Shown here: positions 5,031 through 5,101 of the stretch, one piece after another
Layout of the letters: every line of letters begins with the position of its first letter
Position numbering within the stretch: the stretch's first letter is position 1
Notes under the pieces: generated by a model
The model's input: the letters and a program-made list of their open reading frames with translations, nothing else
Databases searched by the model: none
What the model was told of the DNA's origin: nothing
Position numbers and translations under genes: made by a program
From: Gammaproteobacteria bacterium
GTDB lineage: Bacteria; Pseudomonadota; Gammaproteobacteria; Thiomicrospirales; Thiomicrospiraceae
Direction of reading: 5' to 3'
Assembly: GCA_013153955.1 (NCBI GenBank)
Contig: JAADDM010000042.1
Location: 1-5,101, forward strand
DNA: 5,101 bases

Positions 5031-5101
5031 GTGCAAAGCTCTCTCACTATATAAACGGGGCTGAGTGAAGCCCATTAAAACAAGCTTCAACTTACTCAAA
5101 C
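5025..5101 (-). CDS. Possible C-terminal tail of an upstream minus-strand gene (cut by window edge)
   Basis: A minus-strand frame is open from the right edge to TGA at 5025-5027, giving 24 residues (ending YSERALHE). It stops six bases before the pgeF ATG, and the pgeF ribosome site overlaps its end, as expected for a co-transcribed pair. In many gammaproteobacteria rluD (23S rRNA pseudouridine synthase) lies just upstream of pgeF, but this tail does not show an RluD ending that I recognise. An open run of 24 codons is not rare by chance, and the same bases contain a hairpin, so the stretch may equally be noncoding. Confidence 0.25.
   Translation of the reverse strand, partial: LSKLKLVLMGFTQPRLYSERALHE
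5057..5073. repeat. Short GC-rich hairpin upstream of pgeF
   Basis: GGGCT (5058-5062) and AGCCC (5069-5073) form a five-pair stem with a six-base loop. On the minus strand it is followed by CGTTTATATAG, a poor T run, so it could be a weak terminator of the gene upstream of pgeF, though it lies inside the open frame reaching in from the right. The left flank shares the exact 12-mer TAAACGGGGCTG (5052-5063) with 176-187 near the other end of the window. Confidence 0.3.

Noticed and set aside
5052..5080. Promoter for pgeF from TATATA on the minus strand upstream of its start
   Set aside because: No -35-like hexamer is found at 16-18 bases, and the region may be coding, so the AT-rich string alone is not enough.

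Overview
The window looks like an ordinary chromosomal segment of a gammaproteobacterium. The encoded AmpD, NadC and PgeF proteins closely resemble the enterobacterial and pseudomonad versions, and the head-to-head ampD/nadC pair is also found in Escherichia coli. Base composition is moderate. I cannot fix the genus; a marine or sulfur-oxidising lineage such as the Thiomicrospira group is a guess from general protein style, not something the sequence proves. No mobile element, CRISPR array, tRNA, rRNA or phage gene was seen.

Layout, left to right. Positions 1-197 (+) hold the end of a small four-cysteine protein cut by the window edge. Facing it tail to tail is ampD (240-833, -), a cytoplasmic zinc amidase of cell-wall recycling. 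A 265-base divergent spacer (834-1098) carries short dyads and a good -10 box, and leads to nadC (1099-1944, +), the last enzyme of quinolinate-derived NAD synthesis. A 190-base spacer (1945-2134) with two hairpin-capable dyads precedes a 662-residue Kef-type cation:proton antiporter (2135-4123, +, GTG start). This converges, with only 13 bases between stops, on pgeF (4137-5018, -), a multicopper-oxidase-like (DUF152/YfiH) enzyme of peptidoglycan quality control. The last 77 bases may contain the tail of another minus-strand gene.

How the genes relate. Two of the four full genes serve murein maintenance: AmpD recycles anhydro-muropeptides and PgeF corrects mis-incorporated L-Ser in muropeptide precursors. 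NadC makes NAD precursor, and the Kef protein has an NAD(H)-type Rossmann domain. I infer no shared pathway, because the genes lie in at least four separate transcription units.

I did not find a new system here. The best leads are modest: a PgeF enlarged by two insertions next to otherwise conserved metal-ligand motifs, an operator-like dyad at the presumed start of antiporter transcription, the uncharacterised four-cysteine protein at the left edge, and a 12-base sequence (TAAACGGGGCTG) that recurs at both ends of the window beside hairpins.
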